Assembly (NCBI RefSeq): GCF_041154485.1
Contig: NZ_AP028669.1
Span: forward strand, 3,782,001-3,846,000
Length of the DNA: 64,000 bases
Reading direction: 5' to 3'
Source: Variovorax sp. V93
GTDB lineage: Bacteria; Pseudomonadota; Gammaproteobacteria; Burkholderiales; Burkholderiaceae_C
Shown: piece after piece, positions 28,341 through 36,599 of the stretch
How the letters are laid out: each line of letters opens with the position of its first letter
How positions within the stretch are numbered: the first letter of the stretch is position 1
Program-made: the position numbers and the translations under genes
The notes under the pieces: generated by a model
Database searches by the model: none
What the model saw: the letters and a program-made list of their open reading frames with translations, nothing else
What the model was told of the DNA's origin: nothing

Positions 28341-29036
28341 ATGCCCTCCTCCATCCCTCGCGACCCCTCGCCCGCGCCAGCCTTCGAGACCCTCCTCGCC
28401 GAGCGCTACAGCTGCCGCGGCTACCTTGCCGAACCCGTCGCGCGCGAGACGATCGATGCGATCCTTCAGTTGGCACAGCGCACCGCTTCATGGTGCAACT
28501 CGCAGCCCTGGCAGGTGATCATGGCCAGTGCCGCGGCCACCGAACGGCTGCGCCGGGCCTTCGATTCGGACGAAGCCGCGGCCGATGCCGCATTCGACAT
28601 TGCACCGCCGGCGGAATACCGCGGCGTGTACCGCGAGCGCCGCCGCGAATGCGGCTTCCAGCTGTATGAAAGTGTGGGCGTGGCCCGCGGCGACCGCGAG
28701 GCCTCGCAGCGGCAGGCGCAGGAGAACTTCAGGTTCTTCGGCGCACCGCACGTGGCCCTCGTCACCACCGAGGCGCTGCTCGGCACCTATGGCGCGCTCG
28801 ACTGCGGCGCCTATGTCAACAACTTCATGCTGGCGGCACGCAGCCTGGGCGTGGCCAGCATCGCCCAGGCGGCCGTGGCCTCGCGTTCGAAGTTCCTGCA
28901 TCGCTGGTTCGACATCCCGGACGATCGCCAGGTGGTCTGCGGCATTGCCTTCGGCTACGAGGATCCATCGCACCCGGCCAACCGGTTCCGCACGTCGCGC
29001 GCGCCGCTGGCACAGGTTTGCCGCTGGGTGGATTAG
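28341..29036 (+). CDS. Nitroreductase family protein
   Basis: A 231-residue FMN-dependent reductase. The FMN-binding arginine lies in AERYSCRGYLAEPV. TASWCNSQPWQVIM and the C-terminal VCGIAFGYEDPSHPANRFRTSRAP match the family. Such enzymes reduce nitroaromatics, quinones or enones with NAD(P)H. It begins 17 bases after the thioesterase stop and is probably co-transcribed. Together with the MarR-controlled pumps this suggests a response to aromatic toxicants (inference). Confidence 0.92.
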   Translation: MPSSIPRDPSPAPAFETLLAERYSCRGYLAEPVARETIDAILQLAQRTASWCNSQPWQVIMASAAATERLRRAFDSDEAAADAAFDIAPPAEYRGVYRERRRECGFQLYESVGVARGDREASQRQAQENFRFFGAPHVALVTTEALLGTYGALDCGAYVNNFMLAARSLGVASIAQAAVASRSKFLHRWFDIPDDRQVVCGIAFGYEDPSHPANRFRTSRAPLAQVCRWVD

Positions 29037-29075
29037 TACTCGGGAGAATGCAACCGCCTCTAATATCCAGCCATC

Positions 29076-29645
29076 ATGGGACTGTTGCTTCCTGCCAGCG
29101 CCAAAGAACTGAAGAATTCTTCTTGGGCCGTCGTGCTGTTTTTTCTGCTGCCGATGGGCTTGCTGGTTGTGTATTTGCCCAGCGTGTTTTTCTCCTCCGG
29201 GGCCAAGCTGTGGTGCCTTGCAAGCGCATTTGTCGCCAGCCTGCCATTTACGACCTTCATGGCCTATCGATCTCGGCGACTCATCGGGCTTGGCATACAT
29301 CCTCACTTTCGCCGCGGCTCGCCGATGCCGATGAGCAAATACTTTGCTGTCTGGATCAGCAGTTTGCTGGCGCTCTACAGCTGGAGCCTGGTCGTGTTTG
29401 CCCTTGTTTCCATTGCCGGTCGAGGCGGGCATCAAGTTCGAACCTATGAGGTGGCAGACCTCAACGAATGCAAAGGCAAATGTTTCTGCACCTACCGGGT
29501 TCAGCTCCGCGACTTTCCTGAAACCGGACGCTTGGGCCTTTGCATATCCAAGGAGCTTTGGTCCTCATTGCGTCCATCCGAGCAAGTGCGCGTTGCTGGC
29601 CGTTATTCTCCGCACGTCGTTCATGTCGAGAGCGTGCAGCGCTGA
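29076..29645 (+). CDS. Hypothetical membrane protein
   Basis: A 189-residue protein with three or so hydrophobic stretches (about residues 17-37, 45-62 and 88-110) and a C-terminal soluble part with a Cys-x3-Cys-x-Cys set (NECKGKCFC). No family is recognised. The DNA is visibly poorer in GC than both flanks, and rare codons are used freely. TAATAT at 29061-29066 resembles a -10 box and lies only 9 bases before the ATG, so the mRNA may be nearly leaderless (inference). It looks acquired. Confidence 0.65.
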   Translation: MGLLLPASAKELKNSSWAVVLFFLLPMGLLVVYLPSVFFSSGAKLWCLASAFVASLPFTTFMAYRSRRLIGLGIHPHFRRGSPMPMSKYFAVWISSLLALYSWSLVVFALVSIAGRGGHQVRTYEVADLNECKGKCFCTYRVQLRDFPETGRLGLCISKELWSSLRPSEQVRVAGRYSPHVVHVESVQR

Positions 29646-29659
29646 TCAAGGAATGCTTG

Positions 29660-30031
29660 TCAGGGAAGACGCATCGATGGAATGCTGCACTCGCCCGCTT
29701 CCTGCGTGATGAGCAGGCTTGGGCGAAGCCGGAACCAGATCGTGTCTCGGTCAGAGACGGCAATCTCCAATGTCTCTCGATCAGCATCCCTGTGATATCG
29801 GACGTCTTTTATCGAAACGCTTCTGACGCCATATAGCTCGGAGCCGTCGTGGGCAACCGACAGGGATAGATCCTTGTAGGCCGGGGCAATGCGGAAAGAG
29901 ACGGTGTACCCGCCCACCTCGATCAGGTAGGAGAAGTCGTTGTATGGCCAAGGCATGTCTCGATCGGCCCGCGTGGGCTCGACTCCGAAGAAGCTCAACA
30001 ACTCCAGTTCTTCGACTGTCACGCAGTTCAT
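29660..30031 (-). CDS. Hypothetical protein
   Basis: A 123-residue soluble protein, acidic, with alternating hydrophobic residues that suggest a beta-rich fold (FSYLIEVGGYTVSFRIAP, DLSLSVAHDGSELYGVRSVSI). No signal peptide or family is recognised. Size, acidity and location in a lower-GC patch resemble immunity-like or accessory proteins, but nothing confirms this. It converges with the membrane-protein gene, with 14 bases between the stops. Confidence 0.6.
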   Translation of the reverse strand: MNCVTVEELELLSFFGVEPTRADRDMPWPYNDFSYLIEVGGYTVSFRIAPAYKDLSLSVAHDGSELYGVRSVSIKDVRYHRDADRETLEIAVSDRDTIWFRLRPSLLITQEAGECSIPSMRLP

Positions 30032-30077
30032 TGCGAGTACCTAACGAATTGGTTTGGGTTGTGTGTAAGACGGCCGG

Positions 30078-30215
30078 TCAGCAGCAGGTTTCGAACTGCT
30101 GGTGGATGCTGCAGCCAATCATCAGGACTGCGGACAAAGCGATAACGGCCAGATTCTCGACGCGGTCGATGTCGATGAAAAAGTTGTGGAAGTCATCCTC
30201 CGGTCCCCCGTGCCG
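30078..30215 (-). pseudogene. Possible 5'-truncated gene remnant
   Basis: On the minus strand one frame reads PEDDFHNFFIDIDRVENL followed by a hydrophobic stretch and ends ETCC-stop at 30078-30080. Its composition is protein-like, unlike the other frames. No ATG, GTG or TTG start exists between the upstream in-frame stop and this stretch, apart from an internal ATG in the hydrophobic part. It may be the tail of a gene cut by an insertion or deletion. The evidence is weak. Confidence 0.25.
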
Positions 30216-30274
30216 CGGCGCGCTTCTTTCCTGGATGTAAGTGCAAGGACGTAAAAAGCAGCCTCAAACGCAGT

Positions 30275-30293
30275 GATAATGATTCGCATCGTC
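30275..30293 (+). promoter_or_regulatory. Fur box upstream of the iron(III) ABC operon
   Basis: GATAATGATTCGCATCGTC at 30275-30293 matches the 19-base Fur consensus in its whole left half (GATAATGAT) and most of the right half. It lies 54 bases before the binding-protein start, where repressor would block the promoter when iron is plentiful. This agrees with the product of the operon. Confidence 0.82.
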
Positions 30294-30346
30294 ACCTTGA
30301 CGGTGGCGATGCCCCAAAACACGTCTCTGCACCTGGAGGATCCTTC

Positions 30347-31408
30347 ATGACCGACCGCCCCGGCGTCCAAGGCCGCGCCGCCCGCGCACTGATCGGCACC
30401 GCCGCCGCCTGGCTGGCTGCCACCGCCCTGCCCGCGCACGCCGCCAACGACGAACTCACGCTCTACACCACGCGCGAAGCCGCGCTGATCCAGCCCCTGA
30501 TCTCGGCCTTCAGCGCGCAGAGCAAGATCAAGGTGAACACGGTGTTCGTGAAGGACGGCCTGCTCGAACGGGTCAAGGCCGAAGGCGCGCGCTCGCCGGC
30601 CGACGTGCTGATGACGGTGGACATCGGAAACCTGATGGACCTGGTCGACGGCGGCGTGACGCAGCCGGTGAAATCGGCCGCGCTCGAATCGGCCGTGCCC
30701 GCCAACCTGCGCGGCGCCGACGGCCAGTGGTTCGCGCTCTCGCTGCGCGCGCGCGTGCTCTACGCCGACAGGAACCAGCCGATCACCAGCTTCCGCTATG
30801 AAGACCTGGCCAACCCGAAGTGGAAGGGCAAGGTCTGCATCCGCGCGGGCCAGCACCCCTACAACACGGCGCTGATCGCAGCAATGATCGCGCACGACGG
30901 CGAGGCCAAGACCGAGCAATGGCTGCGTGGCGTCAAGGCCAACCTGGCCCGCAAGGCCACGGGCGGCGACCGCGACGTGGCGCGCGACATCCTGGGCGGC
31001 ATCTGCGACATCGGCCTGGCCAACTCCTACTACGTCGGTCAGATGAAGAGCGCCAAGGAAGGCAGCGACGCGCGCAAGTGGGGCGACGCCATCAAGGTGG
31101 TCCGCCCGACCTTTGCCGGCGCCAAGGGCGGCGGCACGCACGTCAACATCAGCGGCGCGGCCGTGGCCAAGAATGCCCCGCAGCGCGCCAACGCGGTCAA
31201 GCTGCTCGAGTTCCTGGTATCGGAGCCGGCACAGGCGCTCTACGCGCAGGCCAACTACGAGTACCCGGTGCGCAAGGGCGTGGCGCTCGATCCGATCATC
31301 GGAGAGACCATCGGCGAACTGAAGGCCGACCCGCTGCCGGTGGCCGAGATTGCCAAATACCGCAAGCAGGCCAGTGCGCTGGTCGACAAGGTCGGTTTCG
31401 ATCAGTGA
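30347..31408 (+). CDS. Iron(III) ABC transporter substrate-binding protein (FbpA/FutA-like)
   Basis: A 353-residue periplasmic protein with a signal peptide ending at AHAAN (about residue 35). The mature part opens ELTLYTTREAALIQPLISAF, as in FbpA/FutA. Adjacent tyrosines at 228-229 (LANSYYVGQ) are the pair that holds ferric iron in this family. A GGAGG ribosome site and an upstream Fur box support both start and role. It is first of a three-gene iron uptake operon. Confidence 0.94.
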   Translation: MTDRPGVQGRAARALIGTAAAWLAATALPAHAANDELTLYTTREAALIQPLISAFSAQSKIKVNTVFVKDGLLERVKAEGARSPADVLMTVDIGNLMDLVDGGVTQPVKSAALESAVPANLRGADGQWFALSLRARVLYADRNQPITSFRYEDLANPKWKGKVCIRAGQHPYNTALIAAMIAHDGEAKTEQWLRGVKANLARKATGGDRDVARDILGGICDIGLANSYYVGQMKSAKEGSDARKWGDAIKVVRPTFAGAKGGGTHVNISGAAVAKNAPQRANAVKLLEFLVSEPAQALYAQANYEYPVRKGVALDPIIGETIGELKADPLPVAEIAKYRKQASALVDKVGFDQ

Positions 31409-31442
31409 TGAACCTGGCAGGGCACGCCTTGCCGGTGGCCGG

Positions 31443-33110
31443 ATGTTGATCGCGAGGCGCCAGCCGCCAGTCCTGCAAGCGGCGGGCCCGTTCTGGCGCT
31501 TCGCCTCGATGGCCATCGCGCTCGGCGTGCTCGCGCCGGTGCTCATGCTCGCATGGCTCGCCTTCGGCTCGGGCGTCGCGCACTGGGGGCCGCTGTTCGC
31601 GCACGTGCTGCCGCAGGCCGCGCTCAACACGGCCCTGCTGCTCATGGGCGTGGGTGCGCTGGTGCTGCTGATCGGCACCGGCTGCGCATGGCTCGTGACG
31701 GCCTGCGACTTTCCGGGACGCCGCGTGCTGAACTGGGCGCTGCTGCTGCCGCTCGCAATGCCGACCTATATCGTTGCCTTTGCCTACCTGGACCTGCTGC
31801 ATCCGATCGGCCCGGTGCAGGGTGCGATCCGCTGGGCCCTGGGCTTCGACAGCCCGCGCCAGTTCCGCCTGCCTGACCTGCGCTCGATGCCGGGCGCGAT
31901 CTTCGTGCTCGGCTTCGTGCTCTATCCCTACGTCTACATGACCGCGCGCGCCATGTTCATGACGCAGCCCGCGCACCTGATGGAAGCGGCGCGCACGCTG
32001 GGCGAAAGCCGGCGCGGCGCCTTCTTTCGCGTGGCGCTGCCGCTGGCGCGGCCGGCGCTCGCAGTGGGGCTGAGCCTGGCGCTGCTCGAAACGCTCAACG
32101 ACATCGGCGCCTCCGAATTCCTGGGCGTGAACACGCTCACGGTGGCGGTCTACACCACCTGGATCACGCGCTCCGACCTGGCCGGTGCGGCGCAGATCGC
32201 CTGCGCCATGCTGTTCGTGGTGGTCGCACTGGTCTGGCTCGAACGCAACGGGCGCCGGCACCAGCGCTTCGGCTCGGCGCAGCGCATGCGCGCCATGCAG
32301 CCGCGGCGCCTGCACGGCGGCACCGCCTGGCTCGCCACCGCCACCGCGTCATTGCCGGTGCTGGTCGGCTTCGTGGCGCCGGCCCTCTACCTGGTCTGGG
32401 AAAGCGCCAAGCGGCTGCGCCAGGGCGGCGGCGTGTCGCAAGGCCTGCTGGCAAGTCTGGGCAACACGATCACGCTGGCCGCCGGCGTCACCGTGGCGGC
32501 CGTGGCCGCGGGGCTGGTGGTGGCGTGGGCCACGCGCAGCCAGGGATCGCGCCCGAACCGCGCACGGTGGCAGGCGCGCGCGGCCACGCTCGGCTACGCA
32601 TTGCCCGGCACGGTGCTCGCCATCGGCCTGCTCACGCCTGCGCTCGCCTTCGATGCCGCGCTGGCCGGCATGCTCGGCCTGCAGGGCCTGCCGCTCATGG
32701 GCGCAGGCATCGTGCTGGTGGCGGCCTGCGCGATCCGCTTCCTCGCCATGCCGGTCGGCGGCATCGAGGCCGGTCTCGCCCGCATTCCGCCCGCCATCGA
32801 GCAGGCCTCGCGGCTGCTGGGCGAAACCAGCGGCGGCACCCTCAGGCGCGTGCACCTGCCGCTGCTGCAGCCCGCCATTGCCACGGGCGCGCTGCTGGTC
32901 TTCGTCGATGCCATGAAGGAACTGCCGGCCACGCTGCTGCTGCGGCCGGCCAATTTCGACACACTGGCCACCTGGCTCTATGCCGAGGCCGCCCGCGGCA
33001 CCTACGAAGAAGGCGCGATCGCGGCGCTCGCCATCGTGGCGGCCGGCCTGCTGCCGGTGGTGCTGCTGGCGCGCAACCAGCTGGGCACGCCAGCTGCAAA
33101 GACACAATGA
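31443..33110 (+). CDS. Iron(III) ABC transporter permease (FbpB-like, fused double permease)
   Basis: A 555-residue inner-membrane protein with about twelve spans, made of two homologous permease halves in one chain, as in FbpB/SfuB. Each half carries an EAA-like loop: HLMEAARTLGESRRGAFFRVALPLARPAL in the first and AIEQASRLLGETSGGTLRRVHLPLLQPAI in the second. The ATG at 31443 gives a short basic N-terminus. A start about 35 bases after the binding-protein stop is normal. The stop overlaps the ATPase start (ATGA). Confidence 0.93.
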   Translation: MLIARRQPPVLQAAGPFWRFASMAIALGVLAPVLMLAWLAFGSGVAHWGPLFAHVLPQAALNTALLLMGVGALVLLIGTGCAWLVTACDFPGRRVLNWALLLPLAMPTYIVAFAYLDLLHPIGPVQGAIRWALGFDSPRQFRLPDLRSMPGAIFVLGFVLYPYVYMTARAMFMTQPAHLMEAARTLGESRRGAFFRVALPLARPALAVGLSLALLETLNDIGASEFLGVNTLTVAVYTTWITRSDLAGAAQIACAMLFVVVALVWLERNGRRHQRFGSAQRMRAMQPRRLHGGTAWLATATASLPVLVGFVAPALYLVWESAKRLRQGGGVSQGLLASLGNTITLAAGVTVAAVAAGLVVAWATRSQGSRPNRARWQARAATLGYALPGTVLAIGLLTPALAFDAALAGMLGLQGLPLMGAGIVLVAACAIRFLAMPVGGIEAGLARIPPAIEQASRLLGETSGGTLRRVHLPLLQPAIATGALLVFVDAMKELPATLLLRPANFDTLATWLYAEAARGTYEEGAIAALAIVAAGLLPVVLLARNQLGTPAAKTQ

Positions 33111-33790
33111 GTTCCCCCCTTTCCATCGAATCGATCCAGCTCGCCTACGAAACGCCGCGCGGCCTGCATGCCGTGGTCAGCGACTTCTCGCTTTCGCTGC
33201 GCGCCGGCGAGATCGCCTGCCTGTTCGGCCCCTCGGGCTGCGGCAAGACCACGGTGCTGCGGGCGATCGCGGGCTTCGAGCCGCTGCGCGCCGGCACCAT
33301 CCGGCTCGGCGACGTGCTGCTTTCCTCCACCCGGGTGCACCTGCCACCCGAACAGCGGCGCGTGGGCATGATGTTCCAGGAGTACGCGCTCTTTCCCCAC
33401 CTGTCCGCCAGCCGGAACGTGGCCTTCGGCCTGCGCCGCTCGAGCCGTGCGCAGCAGCAGGCGCGCGTGGCCGAGATGCTGGCGCTGGTGGGCCTGGCCG
33501 ATGCCGGCGAGCGCTTTCCGCACGAACTCTCGGGCGGCCAGCAGCAGCGCATTGCGCTCGCCCGCGCACTGGCGCCTTCGCCCGAACTGCTGCTGCTCGA
33601 CGAGCCGTTCTCGAACCTCGATGGCGGCACGCGCGAGCGCCTCACGGCCGAGGTGCGCGGCATCCTCCGGCGCGCCGGGCAGACCGCGATCCTGGTCACC
33701 CACAACGAAGCCGAGGCCCATGCCATGGCCGACCGGATCGGCGTGATGCACGGCGGCCGCATCACGCATTGGCTGGACACCCTCAAATAG
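33107..33790 (+). CDS. Iron(III) ABC transporter ATP-binding protein, short form
   Basis: A 227-residue ATPase. Walker A is at residues 41-49 (GPSGCGKTT), with FQEYALFPHLSA, the signature LSGGQQQRIALARALA, LLLLDEPFSNLDGGTRERL and ILVTHNEAEAHAMADRIGVM. Typical FbpC proteins have about 350 residues with a C-terminal regulatory domain. That domain is missing here, so iron-dependent trans-inhibition through it cannot occur. The gene overlaps the permease gene and is followed by a terminator. Confidence 0.93.
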   Translation: MSSPLSIESIQLAYETPRGLHAVVSDFSLSLRAGEIACLFGPSGCGKTTVLRAIAGFEPLRAGTIRLGDVLLSSTRVHLPPEQRRVGMMFQEYALFPHLSASRNVAFGLRRSSRAQQQARVAEMLALVGLADAGERFPHELSGGQQQRIALARALAPSPELLLLDEPFSNLDGGTRERLTAEVRGILRRAGQTAILVTHNEAEAHAMADRIGVMHGGRITHWLDTLK

Positions 33791-33798
33791 CACAAGGC

Positions 33799-33821
33799 GC
33801 CCGTTCAGCGAATGGGCTTTT
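33799..33821 (+). terminator. Intrinsic terminator of the iron operon
   Basis: An 8-base stem GCCCGTTC/GAATGGGC (one G-T pair) with the 3-base loop AGC, followed directly by TTTT. It starts 8 bases after the ATPase stop and closes the iron transcript before the glutathione transferase gene. Confidence 0.75.
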
Positions 33822-33892
33822 CGGGAAAAGGTTGTTCGGGGCCGCAAGAATTGCCGCGGTTCCACTTTCAACTTTCCGGAGAGCCCAACGTC

Positions 33893-34573
33893 ATGTCCAG
33901 CAAGCCCCTCACGCTCGTCAGCCACCTGCTGTGCCCCTATGTGCAGCGCGCCGCCATCGCACTGGCCGAAAAGAACGTGCCCTTCGAGCGCGTGGTGATC
34001 GACCTGGCGAACAAGCCGGACTGGTTCGTTGCCATCTCGCCGCTGGGCAAGGTGCCGCTGCTGCGGCTTCAGCGCCCTGACGGCAGCGAGGCGGTGCTGT
34101 TCGAGAGCAACGTGATCTGCGAGTACCTCGAAGAGACCCAGCCCGGCCCGCGCCTGCATCCCGAAGATCCGCTCACCCGCGCCGAGCATCGCGCGTGGAT
34201 GGAGTTCGGCTCGGCCATCCTGGGCGACCTGTGGGGCTACGAAACCACGCGCGACGCCGAAGTGTTCGAGCAGAAGCGCCTGGCCCTGGCCGCCAAGTTC
34301 GAGCGCGTCGAGGCTGCGCTGGGTGCCGGCCCCTACTTTGCAGGCGGAAACTTCAGCCTGGTCGATGCGGTGTTCGCGCCGATCTTTCGCTACTTCGAGG
34401 TCTTCGACGAAATCAGCAATTCGCACATCTTCGATGCCCTGCCCAAGGTGAATGCCTGGCGCAAGGCGCTGGCGGCGCGGCCGAGCGTGCGCAGCGCGGT
34501 GGTGCCGGAGTATCCGCAGCACCTGCGCGAATTCCTGCGCAAGCACGAGGCGCACTTGCTCGCGCTCGCCTAG
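33893..34573 (+). CDS. Glutathione S-transferase
   Basis: A 226-residue two-domain transferase. The thioredoxin-like N-domain starts [19 protein letters not shown], with Cys14 in the active-site position, as in omega/beta-like or dehydroascorbate-reductase-like members. SPLGKVPLL supplies the cis-proline and [13 protein letters not shown] the glutathione contact. The C-domain is helical with [17 protein letters not shown] cysteine rather than Ser/Tyr suggests thiol transfer or deglutathionylation chemistry. It stands alone after the iron operon terminator, next to gloA. Confidence 0.92.
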   Translation: MSSKPLTLVSHLLCPYVQRAAIALAEKNVPFERVVIDLANKPDWFVAISPLGKVPLLRLQRPDGSEAVLFESNVICEYLEETQPGPRLHPEDPLTRAEHRAWMEFGSAILGDLWGYETTRDAEVFEQKRLALAAKFERVEAALGAGPYFAGGNFSLVDAVFAPIFRYFEVFDEISNSHIFDALPKVNAWRKALAARPSVRSAVVPEYPQHLREFLRKHEAHLLALA

Positions 34574-34721
34574 GGCCGCGCTTGCAAGGCGCACGCCTTG
34601 CGGCGCACGGGCGCCTTGCAGCCAGCCCCTTGGCCGGGCAACGCGATCCCCAGAAATAGCGTTAACAGGCCCTAGCCCCGACAATGGAATTCTTCCCCCG
34701 CAACAACAGAGATCCCACGAG

Positions 34722-35162
34722 ATGCGACTCCTCCACACCATGCTGCGCGTCGGCAACCTCCAGCGTTCGATCGACTTCTACACCCAGGTGCTTGGCATGA
34801 GCCTGCTGCGCACTTCGGAAAATCCCGAGTACAAATACAGCCTCGCCTTCGTCGGCTACGGCGGCGGCAACCCGGGGCAGGCCGAGATCGAGCTCACCTA
34901 CAACTGGGGCACCGAAAGCTACGAACTCGGCACCGCCTACGGCCACATCGCGCTGGGCGTGCCCGACGCCTACGCGGCCTGCGAAAAGATCAAGGCCGCC
35001 GGCGGCAACGTCACGCGCGAAGCCGGCCCCGTGAAGGGCGGCACCACGGTGATCGCCTTCGTGACCGATCCCGACGGCTACAAGATCGAGCTGATACAAG
35101 ACAAGGCAAAGGCTTCCGGCGACGGCGGCCCCGGCGGCTCGGACGCCCTGCGCGCGTCCTAG
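34722..35162 (+). CDS. gloA: Lactoylglutathione lyase (glyoxalase I)
   Basis: A 146-residue enzyme that converts the hemithioacetal of methylglyoxal and glutathione to S-lactoylglutathione. The four metal ligands are visible: His5 (MRLLHTM), Glu in [10 protein letters not shown], His in YGHIALGV and Glu in YKIELIQDK. Length and motifs match the Ni/Co-dependent bacterial group. The last 14 residues ([17 protein letters not shown]) are an extra tail. It fits with the neighbouring glutathione transferase. Confidence 0.96.
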   Translation: MRLLHTMLRVGNLQRSIDFYTQVLGMSLLRTSENPEYKYSLAFVGYGGGNPGQAEIELTYNWGTESYELGTAYGHIALGVPDAYAACEKIKAAGGNVTREAGPVKGGTTVIAFVTDPDGYKIELIQDKAKASGDGGPGGSDALRAS

Positions 35163-35441
35163 CCGGGCCACAGCGGCGCCCGCGCTCCGGCGCCGCCATC
35201 AGCGCTTCGCGGCCGCTGAATTAAGGATACAAATGATCACCTTTTAAAGGCGATCGGCATATTCTTTGCTGGTATTTTCAAGGGGTAGTGCTGATGCAGG
35301 ACGCATCACATTCTGATACCCGGAATCGCGATCAAAGAGCTTCACAGTTCAGCAAGATCGTCCATTCGGACGCGACGCCGAATGCTCCTTACTCCTTGAA
35401 CTATCTTCTACATGAGCGCTTCCTTCCAAGCGGAATGAAAA
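35163..35441 (+). other. AT-rich leader before the polysaccharide-type genes
   Basis: A 279-base stretch with a sharp drop in GC after about 35220. A small frame of 62 codons (35288-35476) is present, but its product has no recognisable feature and overlaps the next gene, so I do not call it. CTGGTA (35269-35274) followed by AGGGGTAGTG at 35281-35290 recalls the end of the JUMPstart/ops element that precedes many surface-polysaccharide operons, with an imperfect match. Confidence 0.3.
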
Positions 35442-36599
35442 TTGACGATTCTGAGCATACGCGGCAAGCCAATTGATCCGGCCATATCGCTGATCATCTT
35501 TTTCTTTTCCGCCCTGATCGTCGGTGTCATTCCATTTCTCTACCACGATACGGCGGCCCAGAATTTTCCGGATGAAGAAACGCTATTGAGTTTCTTCGGC
35601 GCCGATTTGTGCCAGCTCACTTCCACCACGATCGAGGAAAGAAACTCCTACGCCTGCAGCGCATTCCTGCTGGAATCGGCCGGGCTCAGCGCCAAGACGG
35701 CGCCCATTGCCGGCGCTTTTCTGAGCGTCACGCTGACTGTCATACCGATACTCCAATTCAGCCGAATTCCCCTTGGCGTATTTTTTGTCTCGCTTGGATG
35801 GGGATTCATCAGGGCCATTTTTCTTTCGGTGCTTTCGAAGGACATGCTGTCGGCCTGCGTGGTTCTGCTCTCGGTCATGGCGGCGCAGCACAGCGGGTTC
35901 GGGCTGACGTGGTTCCTGTCGTCGACGATCTACGGTTGGGTGGTCAGAAAGTACTGGCTCCTGGTCAGCGCCGTGTGGCTCGGGCTGCGGTTGATCAGAA
36001 AGCAGCTCACCGTATTCAGGCTCCTGGTCATCATCGTCGTCGTCTATATCGCGCTCGCGCTGACCTTCCAGATCGCACTTGGCGCCACGCTCGACTTTGC
36101 CCGCGCAACGGTCAATGAGAACCGGGAAGTGGGCGCCGAAGGATCGCGAACGGTCATCGAGGCAGTCATCGCCTCCGACAACGCCCTGCTGCAGGCGCTC
36201 AATGCCACGATCACCTTCTTCCGGCTGGCATTTCCGCTCGAGCTTCTGCGCTTCGGCTCGGTCAGCCAATTGGCGTTCATCTCGATCATGCCTTTCACGT
36301 TCATATGGATGGTGAAGGTTGTCGTCGAGGGCGCGAAGTCGGGCAATAGGAACCTGGTCCAGGCCGGCAAGGTGGCCCTTGCGCCTTTGTCCTTCCTCAT
36401 CATCGAAGGGGTGTTCGAGCCCGACTTCGGCTCGTTTGCGCGCCATTTCGCCATCGTGAGCCCGCTCGTCTTTTCGGCCATGGCGCTGGCGCAGAAAACC
36501 GAGCTGGCCGAAAAGAGGCTCCTGCGGCGCAGGCAGGCCGCCGCCATTTCGAACAACCCGCTCTTTGTCCGTCCCACCCGTCAGGATCGAATTTCGTGA
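35442..36599 (+). CDS. Multi-spanning membrane protein, possibly polysaccharide polymerase-like
   Basis: A 385-residue protein with about ten predicted membrane spans and a large loop after residue 200 (DFARATVNENREVGAEGSRT). The layout resembles Wzy/EpsG-type polymerases, but sequence motifs are too weak to assign a family. The start is a TTG, because an in-frame stop lies two codons upstream and no ATG follows early. Lower GC in its first third and coupling (GTGA overlap) to an acyltransferase gene suggest an acquired surface-glycan pair. Confidence 0.7.
   Translation: MTILSIRGKPIDPAISLIIFFFSALIVGVIPFLYHDTAAQNFPDEETLLSFFGADLCQLTSTTIEERNSYACSAFLLESAGLSAKTAPIAGAFLSVTLTVIPILQFSRIPLGVFFVSLGWGFIRAIFLSVLSKDMLSACVVLLSVMAAQHSGFGLTWFLSSTIYGWVVRKYWLLVSAVWLGLRLIRKQLTVFRLLVIIVVVYIALALTFQIALGATLDFARATVNENREVGAEGSRTVIEAVIASDNALLQALNATITFFRLAFPLELLRFGSVSQLAFISIMPFTFIWMVKVVVEGAKSGNRNLVQAGKVALAPLSFLIIEGVFEPDFGSFARHFAIVSPLVFSAMALAQKTELAEKRLLRRRQAAAISNNPLFVRPTRQDRIS

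Larger units (their letters stand above)
30032..30346. other. Intergenic region before the iron operon
   Basis: This 315-base stretch holds a Fur box near its right end (listed separately) and a possible minus-strand gene remnant at 30078-30215. I see nothing else that can be named. The left half shares the lower GC of the two preceding hypothetical genes. Confidence 0.5.

Noticed and set aside
35288..35476. Small frame of 62 codons before the membrane-protein gene
   Set aside because: No ribosome site, no recognisable feature, and overlap with the next gene. It could be real but cannot be supported.
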